Shown: positions 1 through 6,355 of the stretch, one piece after another | How the letters are laid out: each line of letters starts with the position of its first letter | Numbering within the stretch: the stretch's first letter is position 1 | NCBI GenBank assembly: GCA_945861995.1 | Contig: CAMAWZ010000137.1 | Coordinates: 1-6,410, forward strand | Source: Pseudorhodobacter antarcticus | GTDB taxonomy: Bacteria > Pseudomonadota > Alphaproteobacteria > Rhodobacterales > Rhodobacteraceae | Reading direction: 5' to 3' | DNA: 6,410 nt | Position numbers and translations under genes: made by a program | The notes under the pieces: generated by a model | Told to the model about the DNA's origin: nothing | What the model saw: the letters and a program-made list of their open reading frames with translations, nothing else | The model's database searches: none

Positions 1-2508
1 CCCGAAAGTGCCCAAGGCCGCCTCGAGGCGCTGCTGAACTATCAAACGATGGTGGCTGACCTGACGGGCCTGCCAGTGGCCAATGCCAGCCTGCTAGACG
101 AGGCGACGGCGGCGGCCGAGGCGATGACCATGGCGCAGCGCGTGGCAAAGTCCAAGGCTGTGGGATGTTTCATCGATCACGGCTGCCATCCGCAGACCAT
201 TGCCGTGATCAAAACCCGCGCGCAGGCCTTGGGCATTCCCGTCACTGTGGGCGCGCCAGAGGTGATGGTTCCTGAACAAGTGTTCGGCGCAATTTTTCAG
301 TACCCAGGGTCATACGGCCATATCCGCGATTTTACGCCTGAAATCAGCGCTTTGCACAGCGCGGGCGCGCTGGGGATTGTGGCGACCGATCTGCTGGCGC
401 TGGTGCTGCTGAAGGATGCGGGCGCGATGGGGGCGGATATTGCCATTGGGTCAAGCCAGCGGTTTGGCGTGCCATTGGGCTTTGGCGGGCCGCACGCGGC
501 GTTTTTCGCCTGCCGTGATGACTACAAACGCGCCATGCCCGGGCGCATTGTAGGCGTTTCGGTGGACGGGCGCGGCCACCGCGCGCTGCGCCTTGCCTTG
601 CAAACGCGCGAGCAGCATATCCGCCGCGAAAAGGCCACGTCAAATGTGTGCACGGCGCAGGCGCTGCTGGCGGTGATGGCGGGATTTTATGCGGTTTTTC
701 ATGGGCCTAAGGGGCTGCGCGCCATTGCAGAACGGGTGCATTTTTCGGCCAGTCGCCTTGCCCGCGCGCTGCGCGCCGCTGGGGCCAAAGTTTCCCCAGA
801 TGCCTTTTTTGACACGATCACGGTCGAGGTGGGCGTGGGCCAAGCGGGTATTTTGGCCGCCGCCCGCGCCGAAGGGTTGAACTTTCGCAAAGTGGGCACG
901 GATCGCGTCGGGATTTCAGTGGATGAAACCACCACCGAAGAAATTCTAACCCGCGTTCTGCGCGCCTTTGGCATCGAGGGCGTGCCGCCACATCGGGGGG
1001 AACTCGCCTTTCCTGAACAGATGCTAAGAAACACGCCCTATCTGACTCATCCCGTATTCCACATGAACCGTGCGGAATCGGAAATGATGCGCTATATGCG
1101 GCGGCTGTCTGATCGTGACCTTGCGCTGGACCGCGCTATGATCCCGCTGGGAAGCTGCACGATGAAGTTGAATGCAGCGGCTGAAATGATGCCGATCACC
1201 TGGCCTGAATTCTCCAGCATCCACCCTTTTGCCCCTGCAGAACAGACGCAAGGTTACGGCGAGGCGATTGCAGATTTAACCCAAAAGCTGTGCGAGATTA
1301 CGGGCTATGAGGCGTTTTCGATGCAGCCCAATTCGGGCGCGCAGGGCGAATATGCGGGGCTGCTCACCATTGCCGCCTATCACCGCGCAAGGGGGGATAT
1401 GCAGCGCAAAATCTGCCTGATCCCGATGTCGGCGCATGGCACCAACCCTGCATCTGCGCAAATGGCGGGGATGGAGGTGGTGGTGGTACACTCCGCGCCC
1501 AACGGCGATGTGGATATGGTAGATTTTGAAGGTAAGGCGGCACAGGCAGGGGAAAAGCTGGCCGCCTGCATGATCACCTATCCCAGCACGCATGGCGTGT
1601 TTGAAGAAACAGTGCGCGAGATTTGCCGCATCACCCACGCGCATGGCGGGCAGGTCTATTTGGACGGGGCGAATATGAACGCGCTGGTGGGGCTGGTTAA
1701 ACCGGGCGAAATTGGCAGCGATGTCAGCCATTTAAACCTGCACAAGACCTTTGCCATTCCGCATGGCGGGGGCGGGCCGGGCATGGGGCCAATTGGGGTG
1801 AAGGCGCATCTGGCCCCTTATCTTCCGCGTGATCCGCGCGCGGAAGGTGGCGACGACGCGCGGGGCGGCGCGGTTTCGGCGGCGCCCTATGGGTCGGCGT
1901 CGATTTTGCTGATTTCATGGGCCTATTGCCTCATGATGGGCGGGGCGGGGCTGACGCAAGCCACAAAGGTGGCGATTTTGAACGCCAATTACATCGCCGC
2001 GCGTCTAAAAGGGGCCTATCCGATATTGTTCATGGGCAATAAAGGGCGCGTGGCGCATGAATGCATTTTGGACACCCGCCCCTTTGCCGATTGCGGCGTG
2101 ACCGTGGACGACATTGCCAAGCGATTGATCGACAATGGCTTTCACGCCCCCACAATGAGCTGGCCTGTGGCGGGCACACTGATGGTAGAGCCGACCGAGA
2201 GCGAGACCAAAGCCGAGATTGACCGCTTTATCACCGCCCTTCTGGCCATTCGCGCCGAGATAGCGGCTGTAGAGGCCGGCGAGATTTCGGCCGAGGACAG
2301 CCCCTTGCGCCATGCTCCCCATACCGTGGAAGATTTGGTGGCCGATTGGACGCGGAAATATCCGCGCGCGCAGGGATGCTTTCCCCCCGGTGCGTTTCGG
2401 ATTGATAAATACTGGCCGCCCGTGGGCCGCGTTGACAATGTCTTTGGTGACCGCAACCTGATCTGCATTTGCCCGCCGCTGGAGGAATATTTGCCAGCGG
2501 CCCAGTAG
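1..2508 (+). CDS. gcvP: Glycine dehydrogenase (decarboxylating), P-protein of the glycine cleavage system, 5'-partial
   Basis: This PLP enzyme decarboxylates glycine and passes the aminomethyl group to the lipoyl arm of GcvH, in the cytosol. The frame is open from base 1, before the internal ATG at 49: the preceding codons read PESAQGRLEALLNYQT, a typical P-protein stretch, so the true start lies upstream. The window encodes 835 residues; single-chain P-proteins are about 950, so roughly 115 N-terminal residues are missing. Both halves of the fused two-domain enzyme are present. The first half has GSSQRFGVPLGFGGPHAAF and REQHIRREKATSNVCTAQAL. The second half has PLGSCTMKLN, QPNSGAQGEYAGL, HGTNPASAQMAGM and LDGANMNALVG. 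The PLP-binding lysine is in NLHKTF (codon 1744-1746), followed by the glycine-rich IPHGGGGPGMGP. The C-terminus NLICICPPLEEYLPAAQ is of usual family form. No frameshift or missing key residue is seen. In this group gcvT and gcvH usually lie just upstream, outside the window. Confidence 0.98.
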   Translation, partial: PESAQGRLEALLNYQTMVADLTGLPVANASLLDEATAAAEAMTMAQRVAKSKAVGCFIDHGCHPQTIAVIKTRAQALGIPVTVGAPEVMVPEQVFGAIFQYPGSYGHIRDFTPEISALHSAGALGIVATDLLALVLLKDAGAMGADIAIGSSQRFGVPLGFGGPHAAFFACRDDYKRAMPGRIVGVSVDGRGHRALRLALQTREQHIRREKATSNVCTAQALLAVMAGFYAVFHGPKGLRAIAERVHFSASRLARALRAAGAKVSPDAFFDTITVEVGVGQAGILAAARAEGLNFRKVGTDRVGISVDETTTEEILTRVLRAFGIEGVPPHRGELAFPEQMLRNTPYLTHPVFHMNRAESEMMRYMRRLSDRDLALDRAMIPLGSCTMKLNAAAEMMPITWPEFSSIHPFAPAEQTQGYGEAIADLTQKLCEITGYEAFSMQPNSGAQGEYAGLLTIAAYHRARGDMQRKICLIPMSAHGTNPASAQMAGMEVVVVHSAPNGDVDMVDFEGKAAQAGEKLAACMITYPSTHGVFEETVREICRITHAHGGQVYLDGANMNALVGLVKPGEIGSDVSHLNLHKTFAIPHGGGGPGMGPIGVKAHLAPYLPRDPRAEGGDDARGGAVSAAPYGSASILLISWAYCLMMGGAGLTQATKVAILNANYIAARLKGAYPILFMGNKGRVAHECILDTRPFADCGVTVDDIAKRLIDNGFHAPTMSWPVAGTLMVEPTESETKAEIDRFITALLAIRAEIAAVEAGEISAEDSPLRHAPHTVEDLVADWTRKYPRAQGCFPPGAFRIDKYWPPVGRVDNVFGDRNLICICPPLEEYLPAAQ

Positions 2509-2552
2509 CGGCCCAGTAGCGGCCCAGTAGCGGCCCAGTTGCAGCGCAGTAG
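2498..2552. repeat. 11-bp tandem repeat, five copies, straddling the gcvP stop codon
   Basis: The unit CGGCCCAGTAG is perfect at 2498-2508, 2509-2519 and 2520-2530. A fourth copy (2531-2541) ends in TTG instead of TAG, and a fifth (2542-2552) has two mismatches. The first copy is coding: it supplies the last gcvP codons and the TAG stop. Because 11 is not a multiple of 3, the reading frame shifts in each copy and returns after three, so copy four sits in the gcvP frame with its stop changed to TTG. The array looks like a local slippage expansion out of the gene end. Confidence 0.9.
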
Positions 2553-2566
2553 CGGTTAGGGCGCAA

Positions 2567-2598
2567 AGGGGGCTTGCCCCCTCTGGCCCTTTGGGCCA
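2567..2598 (+). terminator. Two adjacent GC hairpins after gcvP (possible terminator or spacer element)
   Basis: AGGGGG (2567-2572) pairs with CCCCCT (2577-2582) around a CTTG loop, and one base later TGGCCC (2584-2589) pairs with GGGCCA (2593-2598) around TTT. Both stems are 6 bp with no mismatch. No T-run follows directly, so intrinsic termination is uncertain; the nearest run is TTTT at 2614-2617. The downstream CACCCCCAAGGTATTTTGG, including the 10-bp palindrome TTTGGCCAAA (2615-2624), resembles a tail I remember following such double hairpins in Rhodobacteraceae spacers, but I could not verify this. The position fits the end of the gcvP transcript or a leader for azlC. Confidence 0.5.
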
Positions 2599-2639
2599 TT
2601 CACCCCCAAGGTATTTTGGCCAAAGTGAAAGGGCGGCGG

Positions 2640-3332
2640 ATGGCGCAAGATTTCAGGCGCGGCGCGGTGGTGGGCGCGCCCATTGTGCTGGGGTATTTTC
2701 CCATTGCCTTTTCCTTTGGGGTTGCGGCCACGAAGGCGGGGCTATCCTCCACTGAGGCGGTGGTAATGTCGCTGCTGATGTATTCGGGGGCGGCGCAGTT
2801 TATGGCTATTGCGCTGATTGCGGCAGGGGCGGGGTTTTGGATCAGCGTGGCAACATTAGTGGGCATGAGCCTGCGCCATGTGCTGTACGGGCCAAGCCTT
2901 TTGCGCGCGGGCGGGCAAAGCGTGCCGCCCAAGGGCGCGCTGGCATGGGGATTTGGCCTGACGGATGAGGTGTTTGGTGCGGGGCTGGGGGCCTTTGCGC
3001 GCGGCCAAGCGTTTACAGGCGGGTTTATTTGGGGGCTGGCGCTGGTGTCTTATGCGGCATGGGTGGGCGGCACGGCAGTGGGCGCGCTGGCGGGGGCAGG
3101 GGCGCTGGCCGCATGGCCAAGCGTCGATGCAGGGTTAAGTTTCATGCTGACGGCGCTGTTTTTGGCGCTGCTGCTGTCGATCATGCAGCGCGCCGAACTG
3201 CCTGTGATTGGGGCGGCGCTGGTGGGGACGGTGGGATTAAGTTTCGCCGTATCCCCCACGGCGGGGATCATGGGGGGGATGATTTTGGGCGCGTTGGTGG
3301 GCACGGTTTTGGGGCGGCGCGATGCGGTATGA
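2640..3332 (+). CDS. azlC: AzlC family branched-chain amino acid exporter, large subunit
   Basis: This is an inner-membrane protein of 230 residues, the normal length for AzlC/YgaZ proteins, which with the small AzlD/YgaH subunit export branched-chain amino acids or their analogues. Family signatures seen are the N-terminal FRRGAVVGAPIVLGYFPIAF with FGVAATKAGLS after it, MYSGAAQF (residues 47-54), MSLRHVLYG (76-84) and LTDEVFG (107-113), followed by several Gly/Ala-rich hydrophobic segments. The chosen start is ATG 2640, with AAAGGG six bases upstream. The same frame runs back to a TTG at 2574, but that codon lies in the loop of the first spacer hairpin and would add unrelated residues ahead of the normal N-terminus. 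The stop overlaps the azlD start by 11 bases, so the two are probably co-translated. The substrate cannot be read from sequence alone. Confidence 0.93.
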   Translation: MAQDFRRGAVVGAPIVLGYFPIAFSFGVAATKAGLSSTEAVVMSLLMYSGAAQFMAIALIAAGAGFWISVATLVGMSLRHVLYGPSLLRAGGQSVPPKGALAWGFGLTDEVFGAGLGAFARGQAFTGGFIWGLALVSYAAWVGGTAVGALAGAGALAAWPSVDAGLSFMLTALFLALLLSIMQRAELPVIGAALVGTVGLSFAVSPTAGIMGGMILGALVGTVLGRRDAV

Positions 3333-3639
3333 GATTTTTGCCCTAATCGCCGTCGTGGGCGCGTTCGTTTGGGCGTTTCGCGCGCTGCCGATGCGGCTGG
3401 ATATGGCTAAAATGCCAGAAAAGGGCGCTTTGGCACGGTTTTTTGCGGCCACGGGGGTGGCGGCCATTGCGACGCTGTTTGCGGCATCAATGCTGCCCGA
3501 ATTTGCAAGCGGGCGCGCCCTGCCTGCCCTGCTGGGCAGTGCGGCGGTGCTTGCGGTGTATCTGCCCAGCCGTTCGGTGGTTTTGGCCACGCTTGCGGGG
3601 GCGGCGGCCTATGGCGCGGGTTTTGCGTTTCTGGCTTGA
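3322..3639 (+). CDS. azlD: AzlD family branched-chain amino acid exporter, small subunit
   Basis: This small membrane protein of 105 residues is the expected partner of AzlC. It has about three or four hydrophobic segments (roughly residues 4-19, 41-58, 67-83 and 86-104) and the RALPMRL motif (residues 20-26), which matches the conserved Arg-x-Leu-Pro after the first AzlD helix. The start ATG at 3322 lies inside the end of azlC, preceded by GGGGCGG, which fits translational coupling. Length, order and overlap are all standard for the azlCD pair. The individual sequence is weakly conserved in this family, so the call leans partly on its position. Confidence 0.88.
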   Translation: MRYEIFALIAVVGAFVWAFRALPMRLDMAKMPEKGALARFFAATGVAAIATLFAASMLPEFASGRALPALLGSAAVLAVYLPSRSVVLATLAGAAAYGAGFAFLA

Positions 3640-3665
3640 ATCCCGCGCGGGGCAGGCAGATGGTA

Positions 3666-3679
3666 GGTTATGCTTAACC
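3666..3679. repeat. Short inverted repeat ahead of the cytochrome gene
   Basis: GGTTA (3666-3670) and TAACC (3675-3679) flank TGCT, immediately before the ribosome binding site. It could be a weak RNA hairpin or half of an operator. A 5-bp stem is short enough to occur by chance, and I found no convincing -35/-10 pair in the 54-base gap after azlD. Confidence 0.3.
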
Positions 3680-3682
3680 AAT

Positions 3683-3689
3683 AGGAGGG
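3683..3689 (+). promoter_or_regulatory. Strong Shine-Dalgarno site for the cytochrome b561 gene
   Basis: AGGAGGG ends four bases before the ATG at 3694, so the AGGAGG core has a 5-base spacing. It is the clearest ribosome binding site in the window and fixes this start. It suggests stronger translation of this gene than of its neighbours. Confidence 0.85.
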
Positions 3690-3693
3690 TTTT

Positions 3694-4185
3694 ATGGCCA
3701 AACCGCTGGGATATTCGCGCACGCAAATCTGGCTGCATTGGGGCATTGCCGTTTTGATTTTGTTTCAGGTTGTTTTTGGGGAATATATGGCCGAGGCGTG
3801 GGACGCCTTTACCGAAACTGGCGCGGCAGACGTGACCCTGCTGGTTTGGGGGCATATTATTGCGGGCGTTGGCATTTTGGCGTTTGCGATCTGGCGGCTG
3901 TTTTTGCGGGCCACGCGCGGCGTGCCTGCGCCGCTGGCAGGCCAACCCCGCGTGCAGGTGATTGCGGGCGAGGCGGTGCATTGGGTGCTGTATGCCATTA
4001 TGATTGTGGCCCCGATCACGGGCATGGCCGCGTGGTTTGGCGGCGTTTTGCAAGCGGGCGAGTTGCATGGCACCGTGAAACCTGTGATCATTGTGCTGGT
4101 GGGGCTGCATATTGCGGCTGCGCTGTATCATCACTTCATCAAGAAAGATGGGCTGCTACTGCGGATGAAGCGCGCGCGGGATTGA
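3694..4185 (+). CDS. Cytochrome b561 family protein (bacterial CybB type)
   Basis: This is a predicted four-helix inner-membrane dihaem b-type cytochrome of 163 residues, close to the usual length for the CybB/YceJ group. Histidines sit where the family places haem ligands: H15 in TQIWLHW near the start of helix 1, H54 in WGHIIAG of helix 2, H96 in GEAVHWVLY of helix 3, and H139 plus H146/H147 in GLHIAAALYHHFIKKDG of helix 4. I cannot assign exact pairs from sequence. The C-terminal IKKDGLLLRMKR is a typical family ending, with a positive cytoplasmic tail. Family members pass electrons between quinol and periplasmic or other partners; the partner here is unknown, and no YceI-like gene is next to it. 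It follows azlD by 54 bases on the same strand and could be read from the same transcript. Confidence 0.93.
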   Translation: MAKPLGYSRTQIWLHWGIAVLILFQVVFGEYMAEAWDAFTETGAADVTLLVWGHIIAGVGILAFAIWRLFLRATRGVPAPLAGQPRVQVIAGEAVHWVLYAIMIVAPITGMAAWFGGVLQAGELHGTVKPVIIVLVGLHIAAALYHHFIKKDGLLLRMKRARD

Positions 4186-4974
4186 TTATAAATCAGCGTT
4201 CAGAAATGCGCGGACTGTCTCTTCAAATTCGCGGGGCTTTTCGGCGTGCAGCCAATGCCCCGAGCCCGCCAATTTGGCAAAGCGCGCTTTTGGAAACAGG
4301 GATTGGATTTTGGGGCGGTGTTCTGGCTGGACGTAGTGCGAATTGGCCCCTGTCAGAAAAAGGGTAGGGCCATCAAAGTAGCCTGTGGTTTCCGGCCAGC
4401 CGATGATATGATCCATCTGATCGCGCAAGCTGGCTAGGTTCAGCCTCCACGTGGCGGGGCTGGTGCGCAAATCCAGCGATTGCAGGAAAAACGCGCGAAG
4501 GGCGGGGTCGGTGACCAAGGGCGCAAGAAGGGCGTCGGCCTGCGCGCGCGAGGATATGATTGCCAGATCAAGCGCTTGCATCGCGTCGATATGGCGGGAT
4601 TGATCGTGGCTATAGGCGACGGGGGCGATATCGGCCACGATCAGGCGGCGCAAAAGGGCACCCCCGAATTGGGCCTGCGTCAGCGCCAATTGCATCGCCG
4701 CTTTGCCGCCCATGGAATGACCCAAAAGGTCAACAGGCGCGCCGATATGGGTGATAACTTCGGCCAGGTCGGCGGCCAAATCGGGGTAGCTGTGGGCAGG
4801 GTGGTGCGGGCTGGCCCCGTGGTTGCGCATATCCACTGCAATCACATCGCGCGCATCGGCCAAGCGGCGCGCGATAACGCCCCAATTGCGGGCCGATCCG
4901 AACAGGCCATGCGCAATAACCAGAGGCGGGGCGGTGATGGGGTCGCGGGCTGGGTGGAGGATTTGGGCAAGCAT
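4186..4974 (-). CDS. Alpha/beta hydrolase, YbfF/ABHD11-like esterase
   Basis: This predicted soluble esterase has 262 residues. It has the oxyanion motif HGLFGSARNWG (22-32), the strand VDMRNHGASPH (47-57) and the nucleophile elbow GHSMGGKAAM with Ser87. VADIAPVAY follows, with Asp115, and the catalytic His240 lies in LAGSGHWLHAEKP. In YbfF/ABHD11-type enzymes the acid is the Asp of the DIAP segment rather than the classical position after the later strand; here that later segment reads FLTGANSHYV, with Asn211 and no acid, which fits. Family members cleave short acyl esters or thioesters; the natural substrate is uncertain. The ATG at 4974 gives an N-terminus of normal length, with only a weak upstream AGG. 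It meets the cytochrome gene tail to tail with no base between the stops and diverges from the 5030 gene. Confidence 0.93.
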   Translation of the reverse strand: MLAQILHPARDPITAPPLVIAHGLFGSARNWGVIARRLADARDVIAVDMRNHGASPHHPAHSYPDLAADLAEVITHIGAPVDLLGHSMGGKAAMQLALTQAQFGGALLRRLIVADIAPVAYSHDQSRHIDAMQALDLAIISSRAQADALLAPLVTDPALRAFFLQSLDLRTSPATWRLNLASLRDQMDHIIGWPETTGYFDGPTLFLTGANSHYVQPEHRPKIQSLFPKARFAKLAGSGHWLHAEKPREFEETVRAFLNADL

Positions 4975-5029
4975 AGGGGCAACCTAACGCAGGCTTGCGC
5001 GGCCAGCAAGGCGCGGTTAGCTTTGCGGT

Positions 5030-5401
5030 ATGGATGGCGTGGCGCGCGATATTGCCCATGTGGGGCGGCTGCTGAAGGCGGGGCTTGGCCTGCGCGGGGA
5101 TGATTTGGCTGGGCAGATGCGGCGTGGTGGGCGGCTGTTGCCAAGGCGCGTGCGGGCGGCGGCGCTGCGCTTGGCAAAAGCGCAGGCGATGCTGGGCGCG
5201 CCGAAACTGGCGCGGCAGTTGGACACCGCCGCGCTGGGCCGCGATGCCAAACTGTGTATTGCGCATTTAACGCTGCTGGTGCAGCGCCGCACGCACCACG
5301 ATTGGTGGCTGCGCGCGGCATCATGGGCGGCGCTGATGGTGGTAATCTGCGCCGCTGTGCTTTATGCGCTATGGCACCTGCGCGGCGCGCTAGGGTTATA
5401 G
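5030..5401 (+). CDS. Hypothetical small protein with one C-terminal membrane helix
   Basis: I do not recognise a named family. The product has 123 residues: an Arg/Leu/Ala-rich basic N-terminal part (about 1-90, including LLPRRVRAAALRLAKAQAML and PKLARQLD, probably helical), then one membrane segment at about 95-117 (LRAASWAALMVVICAAVLYALW). No signal peptide is seen. Codon use (CTG, GCG, GGG, CGC) matches gcvP and azlC, which supports a real gene. The layout recalls short uncharacterised proteins I associate with Rhodobacterales, from memory only. The start ATG has no good Shine-Dalgarno site; a second ATG at 5034 is out of frame. It diverges from the hydrolase across 55 bases and its end overlaps the RTX gene by 6 bases on the other strand. 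Confidence 0.7.
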   Translation: MDGVARDIAHVGRLLKAGLGLRGDDLAGQMRRGGRLLPRRVRAAALRLAKAQAMLGAPKLARQLDTAALGRDAKLCIAHLTLLVQRRTHHDWWLRAASWAALMVVICAAVLYALWHLRGALGL

Positions 5402-6274
5402 GAAAAAATCAGACGAGGTAAGCGAATAAAGGCCCGTCAAGCGTATCGCCATTTCGACATCGGTGTCAGCATCCGTGTCGATCCAGACCATCGTATAATC
5501 GTTTGATGTGCCCCTGTTATCGAACTTTTCATACCGCACCTCGCCTTTTGACGTGCTGTCGAATGCTGCGGTGCCCTTCCAAACGAAGGTATCGTTCGTG
5601 CCAGAGGTGGTAAAGGCATCAATACCGCTGAGGTTGATTTTGTCGGCACCCCTTGAAAAATCGGAATTCTTATCCGCTGTTGCCGCAGTTTTTGATGATT
5701 CTGAGGCAGAGCCGAAAATGAACCTGTCGTTGCCCGCACCGCCCGATAGGGCGTCTTTACCCGCCCCGCCGGTAAGCGTGTCCGCGCCCGTATTGCCGAC
5801 AAGCGTGTCCGCGCCAGCATAACCATATATCGCGTCATTTCCATCGCGCCCGTCAACATAATCTGCATAGCCGCTTAGGTAAAAGCTATCCGCACCCGTA
5901 AATTCAGCGTTAAACAAAGCATAATCATCGGTGGTAGAGGAGGTGAGGGAAGCATCTGTTATATCGGATAGTGCGATTGAAATGCTTGTCGCCCAGAAAA
6001 TATCCAACCATTCATCGCCGTCATAAATTGCACCCATCATCGCGGTCGCCGTACCAGTTACATCAGTACCGCTGTCAAAAAACGCACTGCCAGCGAAAGT
6101 GTAGGTCTCGTAATAATCGTCAAGGGTCATAATTTCGTAGGTGTCCGCATAGGTAACACCTTCATAAACGTAATCTATATCGTCATTGAAGGTGTCACTA
6201 TAGTAATTATCAACCAAAATAGATAAATCAAACGACCGCAAGTCGAAAGCGTAGTTGGAATAAATAATTGCCAT
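5396..6274 (-). CDS. RTX calcium-binding protein with serralysin-type C-terminal domain, likely type I secretion substrate
   Basis: This 292-residue protein has no cysteine and no N-terminal signal peptide. Residues 1-141 form an acidic domain rich in Asp, Tyr and Thr with no enzyme motif I recognise; its later part, about 97-141 (SISIALSDITDASLTSS to LSGYADYVDG), recalls modules placed before RTX repeats in other alphaproteobacterial proteins. Residues 142-187 are five RTX nonapeptides of the GGxGxDxLx type, expected to fold as a calcium-bound beta-roll. Residues 200-292 match the peptidase M10 serralysin C-terminal domain: DFSRGADKINLSGIDA, TFVWKGTAAFD, KGEVRYEKFDN, VWIDTDADTDVEMAIRLTG. The end SSDFFL, an acidic residue followed by hydrophobic residues, is a typical type I secretion signal. 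There is no HExxH zinc site, so it is not a protease. The start ATG has only a weak AAAGA upstream. No ABC exporter or membrane fusion gene lies in the window. The N-terminal coding half is strikingly A+T-rich. Confidence 0.9.
   Translation of the reverse strand: MAIIYSNYAFDLRSFDLSILVDNYYSDTFNDDIDYVYEGVTYADTYEIMTLDDYYETYTFAGSAFFDSGTDVTGTATAMMGAIYDGDEWLDIFWATSISIALSDITDASLTSSTTDDYALFNAEFTGADSFYLSGYADYVDGRDGNDAIYGYAGADTLVGNTGADTLTGGAGKDALSGGAGNDRFIFGSASESSKTAATADKNSDFSRGADKINLSGIDAFTTSGTNDTFVWKGTAAFDSTSKGEVRYEKFDNRGTSNDYTMVWIDTDADTDVEMAIRLTGLYSLTSSDFFL
5714..5851 (-). repeat. RTX nonapeptide repeat block, five copies
   Basis: The block encodes GRDGNDAIY, GYAGADTLV, GNTGADTLT, GGAGKDALS and GGAGNDRFI (residues 142-186) plus F187, in the RTX protein. 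The repetition is also visible in DNA: AAGCGTGTCCGCGCC (plus strand) occurs at 5774-5788 and 5801-5815, exactly 27 bases apart. Each Gly-x-Asp turn should help bind calcium after export. Confidence 0.92.
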
Positions 6275-6311
6275 TATCTTTAATTTAAATCTGCAGCTTA
6301 CGTTCTTTAGT

Positions 6312-6321
6312 TCGTATACGA
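6312..6321. repeat. 10-bp perfect palindrome in the RTX upstream region
   Basis: TCGTATACGA is self-complementary and lies 38 bases ahead of the RTX start codon. It could be a dimeric regulator site or overlap the promoter. A 10-bp palindrome alone is weak evidence. Confidence 0.35.
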
Positions 6322-6355
6322 GAGAAGATAGTTTTCTTTCCTAACCATTTTGGGC

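Noticed and set aside
2574..2639. Possible N-terminal extension of AzlC from a TTG at 2574
   Set aside because: The TTG sits in the loop of a hairpin, the extra residues do not resemble AzlC proteins, and ATG 2640 gives the usual length and N-terminus.
3272..3278. Run of seven G in azlC as a phase-variation tract
   Set aside because: Seven G is short for a G+C-rich genome with many GGG glycine codons, and the gene function does not suggest phase variation.
3643..3652. CCCGCGCGGG palindrome after azlD as a terminator
   Set aside because: Allowing a 4-base loop leaves only a 3-bp stem, and no T-run follows.
3487..4134. 215-residue minus-strand open frame opposite azlD and the cytochrome gene
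   Set aside because: It is antisense to two recognisable genes, its product is an Arg/Gln/His/Asn-rich sequence with no domain, and it spans their boundary. It is a by-product of high G+C codon bias.
4975..5029. Minus-strand TTGCTG and TAGGTT, 17 bases apart, as a promoter for the hydrolase
   Set aside because: Each hexamer matches consensus at only about three of six positions, and the implied transcription start would lie almost on the start codon.
4480..5103. 207-residue plus-strand open frame opposite the hydrolase
   Set aside because: The hydrolase has a full set of family motifs on the other strand. This frame has low-complexity Gly/Arg/Gln composition and runs into the start of the 5030 gene in a different frame.
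5774..5815. Repeated 15-mers 27 bases apart as a CRISPR-like or mobile repeat
   Set aside because: They are in-frame codons of the RTX nonapeptides, so the spacing is three codon blocks of a protein repeat.
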